NCBI RefSeq assembly: GCF_000801105.2
Contig: NC_079515.1
Coordinates: 32,449,407-32,513,406 of the forward strand
Length of the DNA stretch: 64,000 nucleotides
Origin: Raphanus sativus
Lineage: Eukaryota; Streptophyta; Magnoliopsida; Brassicales; Brassicaceae
Direction: 5' to 3'
This document shows positions 11,370 through 24,152 of the stretch, one piece after another. The translations under genes and the position numbers were made by a program. The notes under the pieces are model-generated. The model had not been told where the DNA came from, did not search any database, and worked only from the letters and a program-made list of their open reading frames with translations. Every line of letters begins with the position of its first letter. Positions within the stretch are counted from its first letter, which is position 1.

Positions 11370-14300
11370 CTAGAGATCGAGTAGATCCGGCTGACCTTGA
11401 CCACCCTCCAGCGTCGTTGTCTTCTCCTCTCCGGCTGATTCCGTCGCAGGCTGATCCTTGGACGGTGGCATCTTCGGCACCTCAGTGAGAATCTGAACGA
11501 CTTCTCTCATCGTAGGTCTCTCAACGGCTTGCTCTTCGACACAGAGCATAGCAACGTAGAAAACGTGCGTCACTTCGTGGATAGGAATCGAAGAAAGCCT
11601 CGGATCCAACACTTTGAGAACAGAGTCCTTGTTCGAATCAGTCATTTTACGAACCCACTGCACGATATCGACACCGTCGCCGAACTCACCGACGGGTTTT
11701 CTCCCGGTGACTAGTTCTAAAAGAACCACACCGAAACTGTACACGTCGCTCTTCTCATCTACCTTCAACGTATACGCATACTCTACACAAAACAACAAAA
11801 GATACTATTTAGAAACAGAGTACAAAACAGAGCAAAACAGAGCGTAAAGTTTGAAACTTTAAGGTTCTTTTTTATTTACCTGGTGCTATGTAGCCGTAAG
11901 ATCCAGCGATGGCAGACATGCATTCAGAAGTACCGGAGTCTTGTAAGAACTTGGCGAGACCAAAGTCAGCGACATGAGCTTCGAAGCTGGAATCGAGGAG
12001 GATGTTGTTCGACTTAACATCTCTATGAACAATCAGCGGAGAACAATCGTGATGGAGATAACAGAGTCCTTTCGCAGCTTCGAGAGCAATCTTGTAACGC
12101 GTGTCCCAATGCAAGTGTCCTCCTTTCTTCCCGTGCAGCACCTCGCCGAGACTACCGTTAGGCATGTACTCATAGACAAGCAGATTCGTCTCGTGGTTAG
12201 AGCAGAAACCGAGCAGCCTCACGATGTGCCTGTGCCTAATCCTCCCCAAGGTCTGAATCTCCGCGTTGAACCCGTGGTCGTGGGAAGATCCGCGCGACAT
12301 CGCCGCGAGTCTTTTCACCGCGACTTGGTCGCCGTTAGGCATGACGCCTTTGTAGACGATCCCGGCTCCTCCTTTGCCTATGATGTTGTCTTCTTTGAGA
12401 GAATCCAAAACGTCGTCGCACGTGAAGTCTAGTCTCTGGAAAGCCGTTAGCTTCCACGCTCGCGACTCGCTCGCCTTCTTCAACGACCTCGCTTTGATTA
12501 TAGCCGCGACCGCGAACGCGATGGAACAAACGAGCAGTCCAAGAACGAGCAGTAGCTTCATGGAAGCGGATAAAGGTCCTTTACCATGACTCTGGTGAGC
12601 GACACCGTCTTTACAAGGACCGAGGTAAGGACCACAGAGGTCAGGGTTCGCCAAGAAAGACGTGTAGTTAAAGTAACTGAACTGTCCGGTCCCCGGAACT
12701 AAACCGGAGAGGTTGTTGTAAGAGAAATCAAGCGAGGTTAAGCTCTGCATCGACGAGATGGAGCCAGGGATGGTCCCGACGAGATGGTTTCTCGACAGGT
12801 TCAAGTAGTTTAATATCCTCATACCGGTGATCTCCTTCGGGATCTCTCCGGAGAGCTCGTTGCGGCTCAGATCGACGAAAGTCAAGAGCTTGCAACGGCT
12901 GATCTCCGGAGCGATCCGACCGGAGAACAAGTTGTGGCTGAAATCGATCTTGGAGAGCTGCTGGAGCCTCCCTACCTCCGAAGGAATCGGACCTTCGAAC
13001 TTGTTCCCGTCGAGAAGAAGCTTCTGAACGCCGGTGAAGTTTCCGATCGCCGGAGGTAACGGACCGGAGAGCTGGTTGTTTGATAAACTCAACTGACCGA
13101 GATTAACCGAGACCTTCCCGGTTACCGGTAACTCCCCGGTTAAGTAATTATCTTGAAGCTCCACTTGAGTTAGTTTCGGTAATCCGAAAAGTCCTTTAGG
13201 GATGGATCCGTTTAAGAAATTCTCACCCATTCGGATCCGGGTCAGAGACTCGCATTTCCCCAGAGACTCAGGGATCGATCCGAACAGAAAGTTCCCCAGA
13301 GTGATTAGAGTCTCCAGCCTGTTACCCGCGCATAATCTCGGCGGCAAAGTCCCAGTGAGTTTGTTGGAGGAGAGATCCACGAGCCGTAACCTACCGTTCT
13401 CCCCGAGCTTCTCCGGTATGCTTCCGGTGAAGTTGTTCTCCCAGAGCTGCAGCACTTCCAGGTCCGGCAGCTCTCCGACGAACTCCGGTATCTCGCCGTG
13501 GAGTTTGTTTCTGAAGAGGTTCAGAAGCGTGAGGTTCTTTAGGTCGGAGAAGCTCGTCGGGATCTCTCCGGTGAACATGTTGTTAGACAGATCCATCGAT
13601 TTCAAGCTCGAGAGGCTCCCAAGCTCCCAGGTGAGGGCTCCGGAGAAGACGTTCACTTGCAGGAAGAGCGTGTCGAGCTTCTGGAGCCTTCCGATCTCCG
13701 GCGGGATTTCTCCGGTTAAACCGCAGTTAGCCGCGTCGAAACGGACGAGCTCCGATAGGTTTCCGATCTCCGGGGGGAGACCGTCTACGAAAGCGTTGAA
13801 GTAGCCGATGTAGAGCTCGCGGAGAGTGGTTAGGTTTCCGAGCTCCGGAGGGATTTTTCCGGTGAGCTCGTTGCCGGAGACCGCTAAGTACTCGATCTCC
13901 GGCCAGGTTCCGTAAGAAGGAGGGATCTCGCCGGCGAAATAGTTTCCGCCGAGGTGAAGATGGCGGAGCTGAGTCAGGTTGGTGACGGAGAGCGGGAGGT
14001 TTCCGGTCATGTTGTTGTTGTAGACGTCGAGGACGCGGAGGTTGGCGAGGCCGGAGGAAATCTCGTCGGGGAAGGAGCCGTTGAAGACGTTGTTGGAGAG
14101 GTTGAGGTGACGGAGGCCGGAGAGATTCGAGATCTCCGGGGGGATAGGGCCGGAGATCTGGTTGTCGGCTAAGGAGAGGTTCTGGAGGAGGCGGAGATGG
14201 GAGACGTCAGGGGAGAGAGTGCCGGAGAGGTTGAGGCTCGAGAGGTCGAGAGAGGTCACGTGGCGGCGAGAGACGTCGCACGTGACGCCGGTCCATGTGC

Positions 14301-14463
14301 AGAAGCTGGTTGTTGGTTTCCATGAGGGGAGAGGGGAGTCTGGGGCGTCTCCGGTGAGAGAGGATTTGAGGGAGAGAAGGGCACGGAACTCGGAGATTGG
14401 TCGGCCGGTGGTGAAGGAATGAGAAATGTGGAGGAGGAATAAAAGAAGGAGAAGAGGCTTCAT
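11370..14463 (-). CDS. BAM1: BAM1-type leucine-rich-repeat receptor kinase
   Basis: A CLAVATA1-class receptor kinase that binds CLE peptides at the plasma membrane in meristem and anther signalling. Two exons, 11880-14463 and 11370-11782, join through a 97-bp GT-AG intron inside the kinase domain (the split follows GSYGYIAP, phase 1). This gives 998 residues, close to the roughly 1000 of Arabidopsis BAM1. Order: signal peptide (1-20), LRR N-cap, about 21 LRRs, a transmembrane helix near 636-656, and a kinase with glycine loop [11 protein letters not shown] (from 696), VAVK lysine (717), HRD (813-815) and DFG (833-835). All catalytic motifs are intact. The ATG at 14461-14463 starts a clear signal peptide. 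BAM2 is the main alternative, but the neighbours argue for BAM1 (At5g65700). Confidence 0.93.
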
Positions 14464-17400
14464 CGTTTCTCTCTCTCAGTCTCTTCTCTGTGAGAGATTA
14501 GGGTTAGAAACTTATGGGATGGTGCGAGTGTGGTGATGGTAAGTGAAGATGAAGTAGAAGTTGAGGAGGGAGTGATTTAATTTTATAATTGTAAACTTAC
14601 TTTATTTTGAAATATCTTTATTTACCCAAGGTGTTTATTTTTCCGACCGAAGGAGATTGGTGCCACGTCAGATTTTCTATATTATTAAATAACTCTATTT
14701 TTAATTATCAAGTTTCTAAATCGTAACTATTGTAGCTGGATAAACAAGATTATAATAGTCCTGATTAATTAACCGATAAATGATCTTCTGATCAGGTTTT
14801 TCTATAATTAATGTAAACTTTTTATTTTACAAGTTTGATAAATTGTCGTTAAGTTTTATTTTGTTTGCTATTTTCATCAATTAGAAAAGGTTTCCGTCAA
14901 CCTGTGTTCTAATCACTTTGCAAATTTATCAAGATTCAAGCCCTTACGTTTAGACTAAATGAATTGAATACACAACTTTATAACTTGTACGATTGAGAAT
15001 ATACTATTATCAGGGAAGGTTCATTTATTTTGTTTTGGAAACATGTTGTTCTCCAAGACCCAAGTATTGACAAAAACTGATATAATTTCTCATTAATACG
15101 ACTACATGTCTGTTTATTACATTCTTCTAAACAATTCACATAAACAGGGTATTGTTGTTGTCCAAATAAAACAAAAATCACAACAGGAAAAACAAAAAAG
15201 CACAGGTAATTTATAGGAAACCGACAAAAGCTAAAAAGATCGTTTAATCCCATACGTAAGTTAATGATGCTTTTAAAGCGATAAACCCAATAATGCTTTA
15301 ACGGTTCAGATGCTATCATTCCTCGGGCATCCAATGGCTGAGTCAAAAGGTTTACCAATCGTAGGACCGGTTCTGTAAAGCGAGAGGTTTACATAGTAAT
15401 TGGGCCGTATGTGTTGGGCCCATGTGTCCGAAAATCAGATCTTGAATTATTATGTTCTTTTTAAATTATGCATTTTCACGTTACAATGCAATCGTTTTAC
15501 TATTATTAATTGATTTATACTTTTATTTTTGATTTAGTCGATATTATATGAAGAAACAATATCACAATAGGTTTACATATAGTGTACTGTGATATATTTG
15601 CTCGTAGTATAATATATTAAAAACGATTAGAATATGAATGTGTAAATTCGTATTTAATCCCCGTGAAAGTATAAAATTAGAAAAGAAAAGTATAAGATTA
15701 GAAAAGCTACATAAAAAAAAGATAATGCAAATGATTAATAATTATTAAAAAGTAATGATATTGCTGGTAATAGAAAAATAACCAAAAAAAAGAAAAAACT
15801 TTCGCCAATTAGTTTGACTGAAAAGGACTACAATTACATTCTTGGCCTTGAACTTTAATGGACTGGTCGTTGCGTTGCGAGGGGATTACCAAACCATGCG
15901 TGAAATGACGTAACTATCCTAGTTCGTTCGATTAATGTACCAGCCTGAAGAGAGGGGTGGATGGTATTTTGTTGTGTGAGTGGAGGCCGTAATTAGTAAT
16001 CCAGCTAACAAGGTTTCAACTCCAGCTGCTACAGTTCACTGTCACTCATCTATCAAAGAGATGAATTCTCTACTTTCACAGTATATATAATTATATATAT
16101 TTATATTATAATAACATACATGGAATATTTTAAATATAAACAGTGTCTGAAACTTATAATATATCATGTAAACTAGACAGCTGACCAAATATTGATTTTA
16201 ACCTAGTAGTGATAGTGGAACTTTTTAGCTGTAGTTATCTTCTTTTTAGACTTGGTTAGTGAGAACAATTCACTTTCTTTGCAGTATATATTGCTAAACG
16301 TCTAGGTATCTAAAATAAATCACAGACCATATCCGGAATGGTTATTTATTTACGAAATCCTATATGGTGAACATGTGTGAATGAAACTTTATGTAAGAAA
16401 CTTAGTGGGTTTGATGAGGAAAGTTGTGAGAAGTAGGTGTTGAAGGAGATTCGTTTCTTGATTTTATACTTCAGCTTTCTCTTCCCTATTTCCAACCTTT
16501 AAATTTTAAAATTGCCTTGAAAACTGAAGTTTAAGTAAACTAAAAAAAAGTTAGCCGAAAATATTACTGGATGAAGCAAAAAGAGAGAAACATTTGGTTA
16601 AGAGTAATTAAGAGAAGAATCCAAAGCTCAAATATAAATTAATCCAACCATTGGAAGCACGTTGTATCCATTACTAAGCTTTTGTTTATTTGTTTTTGTT
16701 TATTCTCTCTAATCGCATCGTCTCGTGTAGTGTTCCTTTTTGTCTCCTTAAACGCACATCTCTATAAGGATTCTTACTGTATTATAGTAGTAGTTTTTAC
16801 TTTTTACTCATTACACAATATTGATTCAAATCTTTGCTCAGCTAAAAAAAAGTTATCCTGGTTACTAATATATAGTACTTTGTTGATACTTTCTAATATA
16901 TAGTGAGTAGAATGATTAGACCATTTCCGTAGCTTTTTGCTAATCATGTGAAATCTATTTTGAATGGTAAAACCAAGCTTAAACGGAAAGAATGAAGCTC
17001 ACGAGCCATTGTTTATTTTAATGAAAAAAGGGTTGGGAGTTTGGAAGTGTATTATTTTGTGTGAGACATAAGCACAGAGATGAGATTTGCCAAGGGATAT
17101 GTTTTTGCTTTTTCATAAAACCACATAGTAAAAGAGACGAACATGTTGCGAAAGCGACGCATGATGAAGAAAATAAAACCAATAGAAAGTATCAACAAAG
17201 TTCTCTTTATTTCTTTTGGTTTGAAATTGGAAATTATAACAAAAGCCTTTTTGTTTTGCAGTGGTCCATATGAAAGGTGAAACAGTACCCAATACAAGTA
17301 AAAAAAATGGGACCATAAAATTGTCATCTTCACATCATCGCTCTGTTACTGAGTCCGACCATCACGGACTTAAATATGGTCCAGTGAAACGATCCCCATA

Positions 17401-18259
17401 ACTTATCTCTACGAGCTACTTTAATTAGTATGAAAACTTAATAACACATTAATAATACTTGAAAATGTATAGTATTTTTGAAAACAGGGGAGGAAACACG
17501 CTCAGAAGATTTTCTGTAATATTGATCACATGTTTGTTTCCCTTCTGCAGGATATAGGTAGACAGACCTAATTGTGTCAGATTGAGCTTGTGTCTCTGTT
17601 ACAACTGTCTCGCATTTGCACATCATAAGACTATCAAAACAGGGTTACATTAGTGAAAATAGGATGGTATTGAATTTGATCAAAAGCAAAGACGTATAAA
17701 TATTGCGTTCAGAGTTTGAGTGTTTGGGCGTATGTTTTGAAGAATGTAGCCGTAGTATGGTTCTATAACCCTCTAAAAATTGAAACAATCACAGAGTCAC
17801 AAACACAATACTAACAATCTAAGGTCATGAACATTCTTTACATTTTGCGATTAGTCACGCGAGAGGAGGAAAACGAACAACAACATCGCAGCTCACACAC
17901 AGCTACAAGTAAACTAACATGGCCTATATATCATAACGTCACACATTAAGTGATGACTTTATCTGTATTCTCTACAACAGAGATGAAAACTGAATAATTC
18001 TGTTCATATAATGGGTTATAATGGGCTCAACAACTGGGCTTTTGAAGTAATAACGGTTTTGGGCTATTACCATCACTTTTTATCCGCCTTGTCACAGGGG
18101 CGAAATTCGAAACTAACGATAGTTCTGGGGTGAATGTTTAAGATACTAATAAATAGAGGAGTGCTATTGAAACTTCCCGGCTGTTTTTTTTTTTTCTTTT
18201 CTATTTTGTCGTTCCCGGTCCGAAGTCACTAAGCATTATCGCCGGCGATTCTGCAAACG
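14464..18259. other. Intergenic spacer, BAM1 promoter side and SS5 promoter side
   Basis: The first 150 bases hold the CT/GA-rich leader of BAM1. The rest is AT-rich. I see no coding region, RNA gene or bounded transposon. A 126-codon minus-strand ORF at 14978-15358 has no recognisable domain and AT-driven composition. The last 80 bases are the probable 5' leader of the SS5-like gene. Confidence 0.6.
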
Positions 18260-21200
18260 ATGCAATCAGCGGCGAATTTTCCGGTGATATGGAATCTATC
18301 GCCACTTGGATCGTCATCCTCGAAAGTTCAATTAGTGAACCTTAAGCAGCATCGAAACAAGGCTCACTCGCTTCGTTGTTTGAGGTTGATTTCGAACTCT
18401 GTCGTCATGTTAATCATAAAAGTAACATTGATCACTGATGTACATTTTTAATGTATTCATTACAGATCAAAAGGGAATGAAGAAGAGTTTGAGAATTCTT
18501 CTCAGGTTAGTATATTTCTTTCTTTTTTTTTTGGTGATTATATTTACAGAAGATAACTTTGGTTAGTTTTAACAGGACAAACTTGGAGTGTCTTCTGTTG
18601 TAAAAGAAGATAAACATAAGGATATATGGAGCCTCTTTAGAGAAGCTCAACAAAGTATATACTTCTTATTTTTTTTTATTATATAGTTTTCATATTTTTC
18701 TAGTGATTTCTTGAACATTTGTAGTTAACTCACAGATTGTATTGTATGGTATCGTCATTGTTGTGTGTGTGTTTAGATATCCTTTACTTAAACAAGCAAC
18801 GCCTAGCTGCCGTTGAGGAGTTAGAGAAGCTGAAGAATGAGAAAGTTGAATTGCTAGAGAGGTTAAACCAATTGGAAGCAGAAATTCAGATTATAATCAA
18901 GAAAGGTTTCTATTTATTTATTTTTTTCCTGCTGTTGACTAGTGTGTGATGTGATGATACTGATACTATTCTTTTGAAAATATTTAATCATGTATATAAT
19001 AAAGCAGATAAGTCATCTCTGTTATGGGAGTTACTTCTCCGTATTGATTCAATGGTGATCAATGGATTGATTGGTACGGAAGAAGCTTCGTCCATGAGAC
19101 AACTGGTTAGGGAGCATGAAGCGAACATCTCTGAGTTTCCTCTTGATGTCCTGCAACAGGGAGATGATGCCCAAGTTCTAGCAGAACTTAGACGGTTCCC
19201 AAATAAAGGCAAAAGGTGACTATTCTAGTTTAGTTTAGTTTCAATCCATTTTTATATTTTAATATTATGCTTTGATTCCAGGAATGGTCTCCACGTGATT
19301 CATATTTGCACCGAGATGGATCCACTAGTTTCTGTTGGACCTTTGGCTTCATATATTACAGGACTCTCTTGTGCACTCCAAGGAAAGGGCTACTTGGTTG
19401 AAGTTATACTGCCAAAGTAACAATCCTTTTAAAAAAATACATTATAATTTCCATTAACCACCAACTTCAGTTGTTGAAGCAAAAAAAAAAATCTTATTCG
19501 TTAATAGATACTCTACACTTGATTTGGACCAAGTGGAAGGGCTTAGAGAAATCGAAGCTGTTACATATTCTTATTTCGACGGTCAGCTTCATGCTAATCG
19601 AATATGGAATGGGTGAGTGAGTTATTGTTTCTTTCTTATTAATTTTTTTTTATGTTCGTTGTTAATTGAAAGGCAAAGCAGGACCTTGTTTATTGCAGAG
19701 TTGTCTCTGGAGTAGGAGTGACACTTATTCAACCATTGTATTATGGTTCAATGTTTAGCCGTGACAAAGTATATGGCTATCCAGACGATGTTGATAGGTC
19801 TGTACTACTTCCACTAGTTTGATCAACATTTTCTTTTAGACTTGGTTTGATTTTTTTTTTTTTTTATAATGCAAATCAGATTTGCCTACTTTTCTCGTGC
19901 TTCGTTGGATTACATTGCAAAATCTGGGAAGCAGCCTGATGTGTTACACATTCACAACTGGCAAACTGCAATAGTTGGACCGCTGTTTTGGGATGTTTTT
20001 GTTAATCAGGTAAAAACTTCCGAGTTCATAGTTAAAGACACTGATCACGCCTTAGTGTTCTTATTGCAGTCTCTGTGCGAATCATGTAGGGACTTGAAGG
20101 TACTAGAATACTCTTGACATGCCAAGGATTTGTCTCGAAGGCAAGCCACTTTGCTTCTTTTCTTCCCTTTTGTGTTTTAAACATTCTACATTGGACAGAT
20201 ACGGTTAAGAACTTGTGTATAGCATACGGTCTATGTGTTTTAGTGTCTTGTGCCTCCTGAGAAGTTGGAGCTATGTGGGCTTGATCCAGCTAGTCTTCAT
20301 CGTGCTGATCGCTTACAAGATAACACGAATCCACAAGTTGTTAATATATTAAAGGTAAGTGGTGAGGAAAGATTCAGTACAAGTTAATTACACACGTGTT
20401 CTCACATTTGTCTTTGCTTTTTTTTTCTTACTAAGGGTGGTATTGTCTACTCAAACAAAGTTGTAATAATGCCATCTTCACCTTCTGAGGGAAGCACACT
20501 CCATCGTAAATCAATCCCTGGTCTCGAACCAACTTTAGCTGTTCACAAGTAAGCTCCTGACACTTTTCTAGCCATCTAATACGATACAGTCTGATCATGG
20601 TATTAATAATTGCATTTGTCGTTTCTTAAAATTCTAGGGAGAAGTTGTGTTTTGCTCCTTTTGCGTTGGACAACTCAAAATGGGATCCTTCAATAGATGT
20701 TTATCTCCCTGAAAACTACAGTGCTGATGATTTACGGGGGAAATCAACATGCAAAGTTGAACTGCAGCGTCAACTCGGTTTAGTGGAGGATGCTTCGACC
20801 ACCATTGTATGTGTTTCCTCGCTTTCTAAAAGATCAAAAGCTATGAATTCATTCACCATAGCTTGAAGTGTATACTTGTCTCTTAAGGTAGGGTGCATCT
20901 TCTCAGAGATATCAGATGTTGATCTTGAGAGCTTGAAGTCACTTGTGCGTAGTACAAAAAAGAATGATGTCCAGGTTCTAAGTTGCTCGCATCATTTTTC
21001 TATCTGCAGACTGTAATACACTTCCCAGTAACCTAACTAGTCTTCTCTTTTCCTTTGTTAACATAAAAAACAGTTTGTTATAATGATGATGGATGAAGAT
21101 CAGATGATGATAATCAAGGAACTGGAGAGAACTGATGAGGTAAAGCAGTAAACATTTCTTACATTATTTTTGTATAATGTTACTTTCATCTATTAGCTTC

Positions 21201-21873
21201 CTCACTAAGAAAACGAGATGTTTTGTATGTAATCTTTGAACAGGGAGGGAATCTGAGGGTTGTAAAAGGAAGCAATGAAGCTGTTTCTCATTTGATTATC
21301 GCTGGATCAGACATTATGCTTTGTATAAACTTCTTCCAAGATCCACTTCTCCAAGTCCCTGTATGTTTCCCCAAAACTCCTATCATTGCTCTTATCAGAT
21401 TGGAATCTGATAAAATCTATTCTCTCATGGTGCAGCTCAAGGCTTTGAAGTATGGAACTGCTCCAATCGAACTAAACCCTCAAACCATGTAAGAATATGT
21501 CTGAGTCTGTCTTTTGCCCAAAGACGGTTAGAAAACGAAAATATAATTAACAAGTAATTTGTTTCTCAGGCATGTTGGAGGAACACATGAACAAGAGGCC
21601 ACCACCACTGCTAAATTTTACAATTCTTTATTCGGAAGAATGTCCTTAGGCCAAGCATTGGATCTTATGGTGAGTAGTAACCTTCCTTTGCTACTTTTAA
21701 GGAGAAATATTATATTTTTTTAGACGCTAGATTGGATCTGTGTGACGATGCAGAAAAAGGATGGGAGGTTGTGGGAGTTAAAGATAATGGAAGCAATGGA
21801 GAAAGACTTGTGTTGTGACGTTCACGTCTCTGCATATACTTCCATTAAAGAGCCTGTGAAGAAGAAGATTTGA
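18260..21873 (+). CDS. SS5: SS5-like non-canonical starch synthase protein
   Basis: A plastid protein that in Arabidopsis (At5g65685) promotes starch granule initiation rather than making glucan. I resolve 19 exons: 18260-18408, 18466-18505, 18576-18654, 18777-18905, 19008-19215, 19282-19416, 19508-19612, 19699-19797, 19880-20009, 20090-20140, 20244-20354, 20436-20548, 20638-20806, 20888-20974, 21074-21139, 21244-21360, 21436-21488, 21570-21669, 21754-21873. All phases agree and give 686 residues. Residues 1-60 resemble a transit peptide and about 92-130 a coiled coil. A GT5 domain follows from about 203. The usual KxGGL ADP-glucose loop is replaced by VSVGPL, and the later STGGL region is also altered, so catalysis is unlikely. 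Intron 10 uses a GC donor (AAG|GCAAGC at 20140/20141). Confidence 0.88.
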
Positions 21874-22175
21874 AGAAGAAGAAGAATGAAGCAGTAAAAT
21901 TCGAACTTGTATTTGGCGATCCTGGTCGTAAGAGACTTTTTCTTCCACCATCCCACTCCAAATCATACTACATAAGAACATAAAAGGACAGTTGACTTAA
22001 GAGTAATGTAAATCAATTCCTCATGTGGATATCATTCCAACGACAAGTGATTAAATACATCACGTAGCTTTGTGCCTGTGTGTTTAGTAAGATTAGCAGT
22101 ATGTTTATGGCTGCAACTGGTTTTTCTTACCTGGAATATGCTGAATACTAGAAATATTTGTGGAACAGAAAAAAA

Positions 22176-22212
22176 TGGAATGATAGAATTTCTTTTTGTC
22201 GAGTGGAATGAT
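22176..22212. mobile_element. Possible micro-insertion with 9-bp direct repeats
   Basis: TGGAATGAT at 22176-22184 and 22204-22212 flanks 19 bases with an internal T run. The repeats are short, so this member is weaker than the others. Confidence 0.35.
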
Positions 22213-22250
22213 TGATTAAGTGGAATAAAAACTGACATTATTAATGAAAT

Positions 22251-22297
22251 AATGAATTACATGTATTGGTGCACAAAAAAATGAATTACATGTATTG
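22251..22297 (+). mobile_element. A-tailed micro-insertion with 18-bp direct repeats
   Basis: An 18-bp sequence (AATGAATTACATGTATTG) at 22251-22268 is repeated exactly at 22280-22297. The 11-bp insert is GTGCACAAAAA. Confidence 0.75.
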
Positions 22298-23931
22298 ATG
22301 ATGGTTTCAATTCCTTTCCTGAACAAAAGAATAAGTTTTATAAAGGATTTAACTTTTTTTATTTCATTCCAAAATAGAATACCAAAAATAGGAATTGCAT
22401 TTAACAGCTTCATGGTAACCGGTGAATAATTTTTGGAATTCTATGAAATGATTCATTTCAAACAATTGTATTCAATAAAATGACATTTCAATCTTATGTT
22501 TTTGTTTGTAAATGAAAGAAAGATAAAAAAAATTTCTCACTCTCTCTTTATATCATTCTGTTGATTAAAAATAATAATTAGAAATCGATATTGTTATCAT
22601 TTTTTACCTCAAAAACTGAAATAAATAAAAAACTGGAAATACAAATAAATCGTTATAAATCAATTTTGAAATAAGAATATACTTCAAATCAAACCAATAA
22701 ACTCTAGCTTGTAGCAATAGAAAAAATATGTCATATATGTATATTATTTAAATCTATCCTGCTGATATGTATCAGCAGTTTAGAAGAAATATAATCATTT
22801 TCTTCTTTGACACCCACGATATTGTTATGTATCAGAAGTTCAGAAGAAACGGAACCAAGATACGGATCATAACCACCGATATGATAGACATGGTTTTGGA
22901 CTCAAATGCTTTTGTAACTGTACTAAATGATTGGTTAAATTTATCTCATTTTTAATTTTATTTATTCTAAAATTATTAAATTTTTATAATTATGATTTAG
23001 TTTTAGTTTAAAAGTTTAAATACATGAAAACTGTACTAAATTTTCTCAATTATAATTTAGTTTTAAGGGATATTAGTGGGATACAAATTCGTAATGATTG
23101 TCAATAATACTCCTTCAAAATCTAGTATTATTGGGAACTAAATTATACTCATAAAACAAACTTCAAAAATCTTGCATATTTCTTCTAAATTCTTAAAATT
23201 AATTATATTATTTTCATGAACTTTTTAAATAAAAAAAATCTTTAGAAGTCTTTAAAAAGTTAACAACTTTCGAATCAATTAACTCTATATAAATTATAAC
23301 CTCCAGTAATTCTCTCTAACTCTATAGCTACAACAACAAAAGTAAAAAATATATTTTTATGTAAATTAAACAAAATCTAACATATTTGATATTTAAACAG
23401 TACCATCTGTAAAATAAAAAAATCATGTATAACATAAAATAAATTATATAATTATATCTACAACCAACATAACTATAACAAAATATTTTATTTTGATAAT
23501 TGTTTTGAATATTAAATCTCATATCTCACATGTTTTACTTGAAATGCCAAAAAAATATATCTACAACCAACATAACTATAAATCTTTAAAAAAAAATTCA
23601 TCCATAGATTCACAGCTATAGTCAAATCAACAACAACATAAATTTCAGTTAAATTTTTATAAGTACAGTCCAACTAATCACCAACAAGGACCTAAAAATA
23701 GCTTATTACGGTTTGATTTGTTTTTCTTTTCAACTTATTGTTTGAACTGTTTTCCTATTATCTAGTATCATTCTGTTTAAATATTTTTTTAGAAAAAGAA
23801 AAATCAGAAACTCAGAAGATATCGGTGTGATTTTTACTGAGAATAACTAAATAAGAAAATCATAATAAGTTTGAAGATCGTAAGTTGTTAAGAAGAATAT
23901 ACCCTTCTCCAAATAAAAATAGAAATCAACA

Positions 23932-23952
23932 AGAGAGAGAGAGAGAGAGAGA
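23932..23952. repeat. (GA)n microsatellite
   Basis: About ten GA units, 65 bases before the spinster start codon, probably transcribed leader. Confidence 0.8.
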
Positions 23953-24017
23953 TGTATATATAAATTTAAATACTAAAAAGAAGGAAAAAAAGACAGAGTG
24001 TGAAATTGCGAGAGATA

Positions 24018-24120
24018 ATGACGAAATATGGTGAGCAGAGAGATTCTCCGGCTATAGCAGCTTCGACGGTCACCGCCCCAAAACGATTTTTGACTCCTGG
24101 AAGGTGCAATTACGATTATA

Positions 24121-24152
<32 letters not shown>

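Larger units (their letters stand above)
21874..24017. other. AT-rich spacer between SS5 and spinster genes
   Basis: No coding region is visible. The first part should hold the SS5 3' UTR. Two short insertion-like duplications lie at 22176-22212 and 22251-22297. A 24-base sequence starting ATATCTACAACCAACA recurs near 23454 and 23556. A (GA)n run at 23932-23952 lies in the probable 5' leader of the spinster gene. Confidence 0.6.

Noticed and set aside
13202..13804. 200-codon plus-strand ORF opposite BAM1
   Set aside because: It is a shadow of the GC-rich leucine-rich-repeat coding strand, with no domain of its own.
14978..15358. 126-codon minus-strand ORF in the BAM1-SS5 spacer
   Set aside because: No recognisable family, AT-driven composition and no splice or promoter context. 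It could be a de novo ORF but nothing supports it.
20041..20117. Acceptor at TTGCAG (about 20079) for SS5 exon 10
   Set aside because: Using it shifts the frame and ends in a stop after 15 codons. The later acceptor at 20089 restores the conserved GLEGTRILLTC reading.
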